From: Pseudomonadota bacterium
Lineage (GTDB): Bacteria > Pseudomonadota > Gammaproteobacteria > Steroidobacterales > Steroidobacteraceae
NCBI GenBank assembly: GCA_023457495.1
Contig: JAEWLQ010000077.1
Coordinates: forward strand, 1 to 64,000
Length of the DNA: 64,000 bases
Direction: 5' to 3'
The number at the start of each line of letters is the position of its first letter. Position 1 is the first letter of the stretch. Shown here piece after piece: positions 34,678-42,490 of the stretch. The notes under the pieces were generated by a model. The model worked only from the letters and a program-made list of their open reading frames with translations. It searched no databases and had not been told where the DNA came from. The position numbers were made by a program, and so were the translations under genes.

Positions 34678-35820
34678 ATGAAACATGACATGAGAATCGC
34701 GACCATCGTCGCGCCCATCGCCACGGCAATACTGGCTACTGTCGCGTGCGCCTTGCCGCAGGCGGCACAGGCGCAAGGTGTCGCCCGCGGCATACCCGCC
34801 GACATCAAGCCGGTGCCCTCCGGCCCGGCCGTACCACTGGCGCAGATGCAGGCCAGTTGCGATCCGAATGCGGTGGTCCGCACCGCCGCTGCGCGCAAGG
34901 ACGAGGCATACGCTCCCAGCCCGGCGGGCGCCGCGACGGTGTTGGCGAAGATCAAGCCGATCTTCACCGGCTTCGCACCGAACGGCTTCGAGACCCGCAC
35001 CGGCGGCACCGTGTTCACGCCGAACTACGGCATGCCCGCGAACATGCACCCGTGGAATTTCCACGTACTCGCGTATCCGTATGGCTGCCTGTCCAACGGC
35101 AAGTTCACCAGGAACGGGCACTACGCATTTTCCGCCTACATCACCATCAACGACGGCCTGCACCATGGTCCGTACCTGGTGCCCTTCAAGTTCACGCCGG
35201 ACAGCGCGAACGGTGACGGCGCAGGCGAGGACTCGCAATTCGGCTTTTACAAGCTGTTAGACGAATGGCTCATCGATGGCCTGCCGCAGCCGAAGAACGG
35301 GTTCTTCCACATCCGCGGTGAACACGCCGACATCTACTGGTTCACCCGCGGCGGGCAGCTGCCCTACGCCTACGTCAGCCGCGAGGAGTTCCTGCGCAAG
35401 CAGATCGGCATCCTGCAGACCGGCGCGGCGCACACGCGCAAAGACATGACACGAACCTACACCAGCGGCGGACAACCGGTCGATCACGCGACGATCAACA
35501 GCGTCGTTGCCATGCAGTACGAAAAACCCACCGCGCGTTACCAGCAGTTGCTCGAGCAGCCCGCGGCGTGGCTGCAGCAGCCGGCCTTCGTGCGCATGAA
35601 CTACGAGATGGTCTACGAATTCCTCGAGGCATCGCAGGTTTCCTCGGGCGTGGGTGTACCCGTCAAGCCGAGCCCGAACTACCTGGACAAGTCCAGGGCC
35701 GCCGGCGAGCCGCAATACATCGTGATCCGTCTGCGCAATCAGGCCAAGCGCGGCGAGTACTACCCGCTTCGCGATCTCATCGAACAGAACGTGGAAGTTT
35801 TCAAGGCGCTGGTGAAATGA
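34678..35820 (+). CDS. Exported unknown protein A2 (duplicated A-B module, copy 2)
   Basis: 380 residues from the ATG at 34678, chosen by analogy with A1 (both begin MK then signal peptide to AQAQ); an in-frame ATG at 34654 overlaps the B1 stop. From residue ~40 on it parallels A1 (PADIKPVPSGPAVPLAQMQ to EVFKALVK) but lacks A1's ~90-residue N-terminal insertion. Conserved Cys are kept. A long alternative frame running from A1 into this gene is not real; only this last part is in the coding frame. Confidence 0.85.
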   Translation: MKHDMRIATIVAPIATAILATVACALPQAAQAQGVARGIPADIKPVPSGPAVPLAQMQASCDPNAVVRTAAARKDEAYAPSPAGAATVLAKIKPIFTGFAPNGFETRTGGTVFTPNYGMPANMHPWNFHVLAYPYGCLSNGKFTRNGHYAFSAYITINDGLHHGPYLVPFKFTPDSANGDGAGEDSQFGFYKLLDEWLIDGLPQPKNGFFHIRGEHADIYWFTRGGQLPYAYVSREEFLRKQIGILQTGAAHTRKDMTRTYTSGGQPVDHATINSVVAMQYEKPTARYQQLLEQPAAWLQQPAFVRMNYEMVYEFLEASQVSSGVGVPVKPSPNYLDKSRAAGEPQYIVIRLRNQAKRGEYYPLRDLIEQNVEVFKALVK

Positions 35821-35831
35821 GGAGCGTCAGG

Positions 35832-37097
35832 ATGATACGCATCGCCCTGCTCGCTCCATTGCTGCTCGCGCTCGCGGGCTGCGGTGGCAATGCGCCCGCT
35901 GACAATCGGACCCCGCCCGCTGCCGAAGCGCAGCTTCCCCCCGCACCCGAACCGAATCCGGACGGCACGCCAGATCCGGCCATCGTGCAGAAGTTGATCG
36001 CCGCGGGCGCCGAGCCGGACGAAGCTCGCGTGCTGGCCCTGACTACCTGGAAAGCCAGCAGTCCCGAGCCAGGCGTGGCGCATGTCGTGCTCACCTACCC
36101 TTGGGGTGACACATCACGCATCGAGTTGCGCGTGCGCCGCGTCGACGCCAGCGAGGTCAAGCCGGCGCAGATCCTGGAATCGTCGGTGGAACCAGGCCGC
36201 GTCGCGCTCGCGATCCAGTACTACGTGCCGGAAGCGGACATCCCCATGGCGATCGCCTCCGCGCTGCCGCCCGCGATGCGTGCACGCGAACTGGACCTCA
36301 TCGGCTTGCTGATCCCCACCGCCCACGCACAGCAGTTCTCAGGCGGTTTCGGACAGGTGTTCCAGCGCTGGGTCACCGAGACCGCCAGCGACGAAGTACG
36401 CGACAGGCTGCTCGAGAAGACCCTCGGCGCCAAGTTGGGCGGCAGGATCAGCGCGCAGATCACCGTGGCCAACGCGGCCAAGGATCTGAGCAAGCTCTCC
36501 AAGGAGGCGCTCAAACGCATCAAGGAACTCGACGAACTGCGCAAGTGCATCGAGCGCAATCCGCGCGGCGCGCAGTGGGCTCCCGGTGAGAAGGAGAAGA
36601 TCCTCAAACAGCTCGACGAGATGCGCGCGGACATCATCGCCGATGACACCGTGCGAGGCGTCAACACGGTGACCGGCGCGGTCGCCGGCATTCTCACGCC
36701 AGTGGTCGGGCTGCTGAGCGGCCCGGCCCTCGAATGGTCCAAGCATGAGCTCGAGCAACTCGTCGAGCAGCGCATGAACAAGATTCGCCGCAGCGCGAAC
36801 AACTGCAAGAAGGGTTATGTGATCGGCGGTTGCGCGCTGCAAGGCGAAATTCCCGACGTCGATGGACCTTTCCATGCACGGACGAACGGCGTGCACTTCC
36901 GGTTCACACCCACCGGCGAGAGAGCCGGCACCTGGGACTGGAAACATTCCGGCGCCATCGGCGAGGGCCCGTACCGCATCGCCCTCAACAAGGACGAGAC
37001 GAGCGGCACGCTCACCCTGCCGCCGGGCCGCAATGTCATCGGCGGCCAGATCCTCATCACAGAACCGTGGAGCTGCACGCTGACGCTCGTCAAGTGA
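35832..37097 (+). CDS. Lipoprotein B2, coiled coil plus Gly-rich hydrophobic segment, variable C-terminus
   Basis: 421 residues. The start at 35832 has GGAG seven bases upstream and gives a lipobox LALAGC (Cys17); an ATG at 35817 overlapping the A2 stop is possible. It matches B1 through the linker, the HVVLTYPWGDTSRIELRV domain, HAQQFSGG, the coiled coil and the TVTGAVAGILTPVVGLLSGP segment. It then diverges completely into its own ~90-residue beta-rich C-terminal domain (TWDWKHSGAIGEGPY). The second half of the tandem duplication. Confidence 0.85.
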   Translation: MIRIALLAPLLLALAGCGGNAPADNRTPPAAEAQLPPAPEPNPDGTPDPAIVQKLIAAGAEPDEARVLALTTWKASSPEPGVAHVVLTYPWGDTSRIELRVRRVDASEVKPAQILESSVEPGRVALAIQYYVPEADIPMAIASALPPAMRARELDLIGLLIPTAHAQQFSGGFGQVFQRWVTETASDEVRDRLLEKTLGAKLGGRISAQITVANAAKDLSKLSKEALKRIKELDELRKCIERNPRGAQWAPGEKEKILKQLDEMRADIIADDTVRGVNTVTGAVAGILTPVVGLLSGPALEWSKHELEQLVEQRMNKIRRSANNCKKGYVIGGCALQGEIPDVDGPFHARTNGVHFRFTPTGERAGTWDWKHSGAIGEGPYRIALNKDETSGTLTLPPGRNVIGGQILITEPWSCTLTLVK

Positions 37098-37152
37098 CGA
37101 CCGCGTCGCTTCGCTCTAGCGCACCAATCAAACTACTCATGGGAGACGCAAT

Positions 37153-37782
37153 GTGAGAACGAAACACATACTTGCCTGGATGGCATTGCTGGTCGCGGGC
37201 GCCGTCCAGGCTCAGACCCAGACCCAGGCGCCGAAGCCCGATAATGACTACTTCCTCACCAAGGCCACGCTGACATTGACCAATGGCGCGATGCCGAGCC
37301 CGTTACCGCCGCATCTTTATGGCCGCTTCGCAGGAGACAGCCTTACCATCGATCTGCACTCGGGCAACGCCGCGGGCCGCAGCAATTTTCAGCTGGTGAA
37401 CATCTTCAAGCACTCGGAACTGCCCAACACCAACGAGACACTGAACCTGAAAGTGACACAAGGCTCCTCGATAAAGAGCCCTTTCAACTCGCTGTCGCAT
37501 TACAAGAACGGCCTGCAACTTCGCATCGCCTACAAGGGCGCGCTACCCACCAACGCCTGGCAAATGGCTGGCGCCACGCTTGCGATGGAGTTCCGGGACA
37601 GCAGCAACGCCCTGCATCCGCATGATGGCCTGGTGACGGTCAAGTTCCCGACCAACAATGTGCGCATCGGCTTCAATGCCGGCGACAGCATGGTGTCGGT
37701 CGACAAGCACAGGGATACGGCTTACCTGCGCACAGGGGCCAACTTCAAGCCGCAGCCTGTCGTCCAGGTCGCCACGAAGTAG
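37153..37782 (+). CDS. Exported beta-rich unknown protein
   Basis: 209 residues, GTG start (an ATG two bases earlier runs straight into a stop); GGGAGACGCA lies upstream. Signal peptide to VQAQ (~21). The mature part is one beta-rich domain with many Asn/Ser/Thr and no Cys. No family recognised. It lies 55 bp after B2 and 84 bp before the spike gene on the same strand, and belongs to the same locus. Confidence 0.78.
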   Translation: MRTKHILAWMALLVAGAVQAQTQTQAPKPDNDYFLTKATLTLTNGAMPSPLPPHLYGRFAGDSLTIDLHSGNAAGRSNFQLVNIFKHSELPNTNETLNLKVTQGSSIKSPFNSLSHYKNGLQLRIAYKGALPTNAWQMAGATLAMEFRDSSNALHPHDGLVTVKFPTNNVRIGFNAGDSMVSVDKHRDTAYLRTGANFKPQPVVQVATK

Positions 37783-37866
37783 GATGCGGCAAGATCGCCA
37801 CCTGCCAGAGCGGATTACTCTAACTACCATAGTCGTGCCGCGGACGTCGGCAGAGAGGTTTCAACC

Positions 37867-38310
37867 ATGTCGGAGAAGAGACGTACTTGGGCAGCCACCA
37901 CGGCTGTCATCATGTTGGCCGGCGTTTTCGCCATCTCGCGGGAAGCAAGTAGCCAGCAGGCGATTGCCGCTCAAAACACCGTCGAAACCCGGCTCACCGC
38001 CATGGAAAAGAGAATCGCCGAACTCGAGAAACAGAACACGCAATTGCGCACATTCATCACGATCAACGGCAGCTCGCTGACGATCAAGAGTGCCGCGGAT
38101 CTCAACTTCCAGGCTGGCTCGAAACTGCTGCTGAAGGGCGCGGCCGAGGCCGTGCTCGAGGGCGGTATAACCTGGGTGAAAGGCACCAGTGTGTTCCTGA
38201 ACGGTTCCAGCAAGCCGGTGGCCCGTCTCGGTGATCAGATTCAGGCGCCCCCGCACGGGGGTATTGGGAACATCATCAAAGGGGCCTCAACGGTATTCGT
38301 CGGAAATTGA
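37867..38310 (+). CDS. Membrane-anchored coiled-coil/beta-spike protein with PAAR-like tip
   Basis: 147 residues. N-terminal signal anchor (~8-24); heptad coiled coil (~38-63, TRLTAMEKRIAELEKQ); a segment of short alternating beta strands (~66-115, ITINGSSLTIKS to SVFLNG) like the triple-stranded helix of VgrG or phage spikes; and a C-terminal PAAR-like piece, KPVARLGDQI...PPHGGIG...GASTVFVGN (116-147). PAAR proteins cap type VI and phage spikes. Here the tip is fused to its own trimer stem and anchor and no type VI genes are nearby. Only one of the usual metal-binding His residues is evident. Likely a trimeric envelope spike; function unknown. Confidence 0.75.
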   Translation: MSEKRRTWAATTAVIMLAGVFAISREASSQQAIAAQNTVETRLTAMEKRIAELEKQNTQLRTFITINGSSLTIKSAADLNFQAGSKLLLKGAAEAVLEGGITWVKGTSVFLNGSSKPVARLGDQIQAPPHGGIGNIIKGASTVFVGN

Positions 38311-38327
38311 GCCCCCTCGAGGGCCGC

Positions 38328-41231
38328 CTACACGCCGAGCTTGCGCGCCAACACCTCGGCCTGTTTGCGGTTCACTTCGAGCGGCAGTACCGCATCGCGC
38401 AGCACGGGCATGGCTTGCTCGAGCAGCGCGCGTGCTTCAGCGCGGTCGCCGCGCTCAAAACGGATGGCGGCCAGTTCGGCGCGGGCGATGGCGAGCGTGA
38501 CCGGCACGGCGCCAGTCTCGAATCGCCGCACCGCTTCGCGCTGGTCGCGCTCCGCCGCGGAGAGGTCTCCGTGCTGCCGCGCAAAGGCGGCGCCATAGCG
38601 AAAGACCTGGGTGATCACGGGATGTGTGTCGGGAACGAGCTCTGCCCACTTGCCCTTCGCTTCGTCGAGCAAACGAAGACCGTTGGCGGTATCGCCGCGG
38701 TACCGCGCCAGCACCACGCGGTTCCAGGTCAGCAGCGCGTATTCGGCCGAATCCTCACCGTCGAGCCGCCGCGCGGCTGCTTGCAGCCGCCGCAGTAGCA
38801 CATCCGCGTCGGCGAAGCGGCCAGCCAACGCCAGGCCGCGCGCATAGTTGCGCTCCAGTTGGCGTCGCCGCGCCTCGTCCTTACCTACCCCATTCTCATC
38901 GAGGATGGCGAGGCTTTCCTCGAATGACGCCAGCGCCCGTGGATAGTCGCCGGCGTTCTCGTATACCGCGCCACGATTGGTGAGGTTGATCGCCCGTTGC
39001 AGCGGCGCTTCGACGGAAGCGGCCCTGAGTTGGTGCTCGCGGTCAAACTCTTCGATCGCCTCACGGTAACGACCCAGTTCGTTCAACACGATGCCCAACT
39101 CGCCGTGCAAGGAGCCTGCTTCGTTTCCGGTGGTGCCCACCGTCTTCGTGTGAATGGCAATGGCTTCGCGGATCACCGGTTCGGCGGCAGCGGCATTGCC
39201 ATTGAAGCTGAGCGCCTGGGACTTGGCCTGGAGCAGTCCCGCCTTCATCGGCGACTGCGGCGAAAGGCCACGACTTTCGGCAAGGGCCAAGGCGTCATCA
39301 GCCAGTTGGAGCGCTCGCGCGAAATCGCCCGTGAACACCGACTGCTTGCTCAGCATCTGGTACACATTGATGACGCTCGTGAGATCGCTCGGCGCGAATT
39401 CGGGAACTCCCTTCGCAAGTTCGATCGCCTGCAGCCATAGTTTCTCCGCACTCTCGACGTCCCGGGCCCGGTGGTGTGCATAGCCAAGTGCTTCCAGCGC
39501 CTTGAACTGCTGCATCGGATCGTCCGGCGCGAACCGCCGCCGCAAGGCGGCCGCCTGTTCGGCTGCCGCCAGGCTCTCCTCGCCCAGATCCATCGCGCCA
39601 AGGATGAACGCGTGCGCGGCGTGATCCTCGGCGAGCGCCAATGCTTCCTCGCGACTGCGCGGCTCGAGTCCGGCCAGGCCGGCTTCCAGCAGTTCCCTGG
39701 CGATCAGCTGTTCGCCCAGCGCGTTGTACAGGTGCCCTAACAGGCGCTGTACCGCCTGGCGCACCTGCAAATCGACCGCGCCGCGCTCATCGAGCTTGGC
39801 GCGCGCGTGGTCCAACAACTGCCGCACGCTGACTTCAGTACTGAGCGCGTTCTCGGGCGCAGCGGCAGCGAGCGTGTCGCTGAGGAACGCCATCGCCTCG
39901 CGCGCGTTCGCGCTCTGCCGTTCCGCTTCGATTCGCTGCTGCTCGGCGATGGCCGCGTGCGCGCGTGCCTCGCGCGCCTGCCACAGCGCCGCGCCGCTGC
40001 CGCCCAACACGGCCAGCAACACCAGCGAAGCCGCGGTGGCCAGCACGAGATTGCGGCGCCACCACAGGCGGAATCGCAGCGCGCGCGAGGGTGGAACGAT
40101 GCGCAGCGGTCGGTGACTCAGCCAGCGGCGCAAGTCTTCGGCCAGCGCGTCCACGCTGACATAGCGCCCTTTCGGCATGCGCCGCAGACAGCCCTGCACG
40201 ATCTGTGTCAGCGGACCGCGCAGATTTCTCGCCAGCAGTTCCGGACTCAGACCACCACGCAATGCAGCCAGTTCAGGGGCGGCCTGCGCCGCCGCGCGCG
40301 TCAACGGTTCCGGCTCGCGCTCCAGTAACTGCAACTGCTGCGGCAGCGGCGTATCGCGCTGCAGGCCGAACGGATGCGAACCAGTGAGCAGCCGGTGCAG
40401 CACGATGCCCAGCTGCCACACGTCGGTGGCCGTGGTGATGGGCGCGGCGTGCAACTGCTCGGGGCTCGCGTATTCGAAGGTCAGCGCGCGGTCGCTGGTG
40501 GCCGTGACCTCCGAGCCATCGAGTTGTTTGGCGATGCCGAAGTCCAGCAGCTTCACCCGTCCGTCGGCATCGACCATCAGGTTGGACGGCTTCAGATCGC
40601 GATGAATGACCAGACTGCGATGCGCGCAGCTCACCGCGTCCAGCGCCTGCAGGAACAGTTCGACGCGCTCGCGCAGGCCAAGCTGGTGTTTGTCGCACCA
40701 CTGGTCGATGGGCATGCCATCGATGTATTCCATGACGAAGTACGGATCGCCCTCCGCGCTGAAACCGCCGTCCAGCAACGTGGCGATGTGCGGATGTCGC
40801 AGTTGCGCGAGCAATTGCCGCTCGCGCACGAATCGTTCGCGCGCGGCCGGTGAATCGGAGGCGCTGCGGATCAGCTTCAGCGCGGCCTTTTGCGCATAGG
40901 CGCCGTCGCTGCGCTGAACCGTGTACACCGTGCCCATGCCGCCGCGACCCAGCTCACCGACGATGCGCCAGGCGCCGATCGTCTTGCCGACCTGCGCACT
41001 TGTAGCTGCCTCTGCCGCAGACTGGCCCTGCAGTTCCGCCTGCCACTTCGCGGCGTTGCCGCCGAAGGGCTCTTCGGCCTGCGCATCGGCCACCAGCATG
41101 GCTTCGACCAGCGCGCGCAGCTCCGCATCACCTGCGCACAACTCGTCGAGCCCCGCCGCGCGCCGCTCCGGTGCCAGCTCGATGAGCTGCTCGAAGATGC
41201 GCATCGCCAGCGGACTGCGGTTGGTGTCCAT
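38328..41231 (-). CDS. Transmembrane Ser/Thr protein kinase with TPR sensor region
   Basis: 967 residues. Kinase domain ~85-350: glycine loop GRGGMG (95-100), Lys119, HRDLKPSN (His210) and DFG (230-232), so it should be active. One membrane helix at ~390-412 follows, then ~550 residues of TPR-like helical repeats, predicted outside the cytosol. Its ATG overlaps the stop of the ECF sigma gene by one base (TGATG). This kinase/sigma arrangement is common for sigma factors of the TIGR02999 type, where the kinase is thought to control the sigma factor. It converges on the spike gene with 17 bp between stops. Confidence 0.93.
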   Translation of the reverse strand: MDTNRSPLAMRIFEQLIELAPERRAAGLDELCAGDAELRALVEAMLVADAQAEEPFGGNAAKWQAELQGQSAAEAATSAQVGKTIGAWRIVGELGRGGMGTVYTVQRSDGAYAQKAALKLIRSASDSPAARERFVRERQLLAQLRHPHIATLLDGGFSAEGDPYFVMEYIDGMPIDQWCDKHQLGLRERVELFLQALDAVSCAHRSLVIHRDLKPSNLMVDADGRVKLLDFGIAKQLDGSEVTATSDRALTFEYASPEQLHAAPITTATDVWQLGIVLHRLLTGSHPFGLQRDTPLPQQLQLLEREPEPLTRAAAQAAPELAALRGGLSPELLARNLRGPLTQIVQGCLRRMPKGRYVSVDALAEDLRRWLSHRPLRIVPPSRALRFRLWWRRNLVLATAASLVLLAVLGGSGAALWQAREARAHAAIAEQQRIEAERQSANAREAMAFLSDTLAAAAPENALSTEVSVRQLLDHARAKLDERGAVDLQVRQAVQRLLGHLYNALGEQLIARELLEAGLAGLEPRSREEALALAEDHAAHAFILGAMDLGEESLAAAEQAAALRRRFAPDDPMQQFKALEALGYAHHRARDVESAEKLWLQAIELAKGVPEFAPSDLTSVINVYQMLSKQSVFTGDFARALQLADDALALAESRGLSPQSPMKAGLLQAKSQALSFNGNAAAAEPVIREAIAIHTKTVGTTGNEAGSLHGELGIVLNELGRYREAIEEFDREHQLRAASVEAPLQRAINLTNRGAVYENAGDYPRALASFEESLAILDENGVGKDEARRRQLERNYARGLALAGRFADADVLLRRLQAAARRLDGEDSAEYALLTWNRVVLARYRGDTANGLRLLDEAKGKWAELVPDTHPVITQVFRYGAAFARQHGDLSAAERDQREAVRRFETGAVPVTLAIARAELAAIRFERGDRAEARALLEQAMPVLRDAVLPLEVNRKQAEVLARKLGV

Positions 41232-41794
41232 CAGTGACCGAGCCTCGCCGCTAGCCAGGCGCGGGTGCGGCGCCAGTCGCGCTGCACGGTGGATTCGCTG
41301 ACTTCCAGCAGCGTGGCGATCTCCGGTTCCTCGTAGCCGCCGAAGTAGCGCAGCTCGACGATCTGCGCGGCGCGCGGATCGAACCGCCGCAGCTCCTCGA
41401 GCAACTCGTGCAGCGCCAGCACCTCGACTTCAGCCTGCGGCTGGATCGCCGCACAGTCCGTCAGCGTCACCGCCTGTTCGCCGCCGCCGCGTTTGGCAGC
41501 ATGAATCTCGCGCGCATGGTCCACCAGCACGTGGTGCATCGCGCGGGCGGAAAGGGCCATCAGGTGATTACGGTCGGAGGGGGCCAACGCGGCATTGCCG
41601 GCCAGCTTCAGCCAGGCCTCGTGCACCAGCGCGGTGGTCTGGAACGCGCGGCGCTGCCTTCGCAGCTGATTGCGCGCCGCCTGCTTGAGCTGCTCGTACA
41701 TTGCCGCGAAAGCCGCATCGAGCGCACCCGCGTCGCCGGCGCGGCTGCGGGCCAGTAGCTCGGTCACTGGCGGCTGCACGGTTTCCATCGCCAT
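41231..41794 (-). CDS. ECF-type sigma factor (TIGR02999-like)
   Basis: 187 residues (or 185 from a second ATG). Region 2 contains TTALVHEAWLKL and the region 2-like DHAREIHAAKRGGG; region 4 contains ELRYFGGYEEPEIATLLEVSESTVQRDWRRTRAWL. The motif set (LVHEAYLRL, KRGGG, GG.t..EiA..L..S..TV.RdW..ARAWL) is that of the TIGR02999 group. No anti-sigma gene follows; instead a transmembrane kinase gene overlaps it, suggesting control by phosphorylation. Target promoters are not known. Confidence 0.92.
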   Translation of the reverse strand: MAMETVQPPVTELLARSRAGDAGALDAAFAAMYEQLKQAARNQLRRQRRAFQTTALVHEAWLKLAGNAALAPSDRNHLMALSARAMHHVLVDHAREIHAAKRGGGEQAVTLTDCAAIQPQAEVEVLALHELLEELRRFDPRAAQIVELRYFGGYEEPEIATLLEVSESTVQRDWRRTRAWLAARLGH

Positions 41795-42034
41795 CCCATT
41801 GCCCCCTGTTAGGCGCCAATCCTGGATCGGCCTTAGGTACCGACTGCGACTTTAACTTCTATGACGCCGAAAACCTCCAATTTGCAGTCGATTTCGTGAT
41901 CGGCATCGACCATTCGGGCGCAGTCTGCCGCGGCGGACGGGTCCAGGCATCGCACGGGAGCGCATCAAACAGGATGCAGCGGCTCCGACCTTGCGCAGAC
42001 GGTTAGAATGAAGTTTTCCCGAGCAGGACAGCCG

Positions 42035-42490
42035 ATGGAAACATCTCCAGTCGACCGTGCCGTGATCAGCGTGTGGCGCTGGCAAGGTGTGCTGATGACC
42101 TCGATTGCGACCGTCTTCGCATTCGGTCTCGTCATTCGATTCGGTGCACCCGGCCTGTTCGCACCTCTGCTCATCGCGGCGGCCGGGTTTACACTCAGCC
42201 TTGCCTTGCCGCAGGCGTATTACCGACGCCTGCGATTCGGCGTCGATGCGACCGGCATCGCCATCGAGCGCGGCATCCTCTGGCGATCGCGGATTGCGCT
42301 GCCGCGCGCGCGCATCCAGCACACGGATGTCTCGCAAGGGCCGCTGCAGCGGCGCTTCGGCGTCGGCACGTTGAAGTTGTACACGGCCGGCAGCCGCTTC
42401 ACGAAGATCGAACTACCCGGCCTCGCGCATGCGGAAGCCATCGCGTTACGCGACGCGTTGCTCGCGGAGAATCGCGACAGTGGCGTCTGA
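42035..42490 (+). CDS. YdbS-like PH-domain membrane protein
   Basis: 151 residues from the ATG at 42035, preceded by AGGA at good spacing; an ATG at 42008 is also possible. Two hydrophobic helices in a hairpin (~15-55) are followed by one bacterial PH domain (bPH2/DUF304) with GVDATGIAIERGILWRSR and IPRARIQHTDV-like sequence (here LPRARIQHTDVSQGP). It pairs with the next gene, a YdbT-like protein. The pair is widespread and its role is unknown, with export of bacteriocins proposed in Bacillus. Confidence 0.85.
   Translation: METSPVDRAVISVWRWQGVLMTSIATVFAFGLVIRFGAPGLFAPLLIAAAGFTLSLALPQAYYRRLRFGVDATGIAIERGILWRSRIALPRARIQHTDVSQGPLQRRFGVGTLKLYTAGSRFTKIELPGLAHAEAIALRDALLAENRDSGV

Noticed and set aside
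32566..35820. A 1084-codon open frame spanning the A1, B1 and A2 genes
   Set aside because: Only its last 380 codons (A2) have a signal peptide and homology; the first ~700 codons are an off-frame reading of A1 and B1, giving Arg/Pro/Ala-rich sequence.
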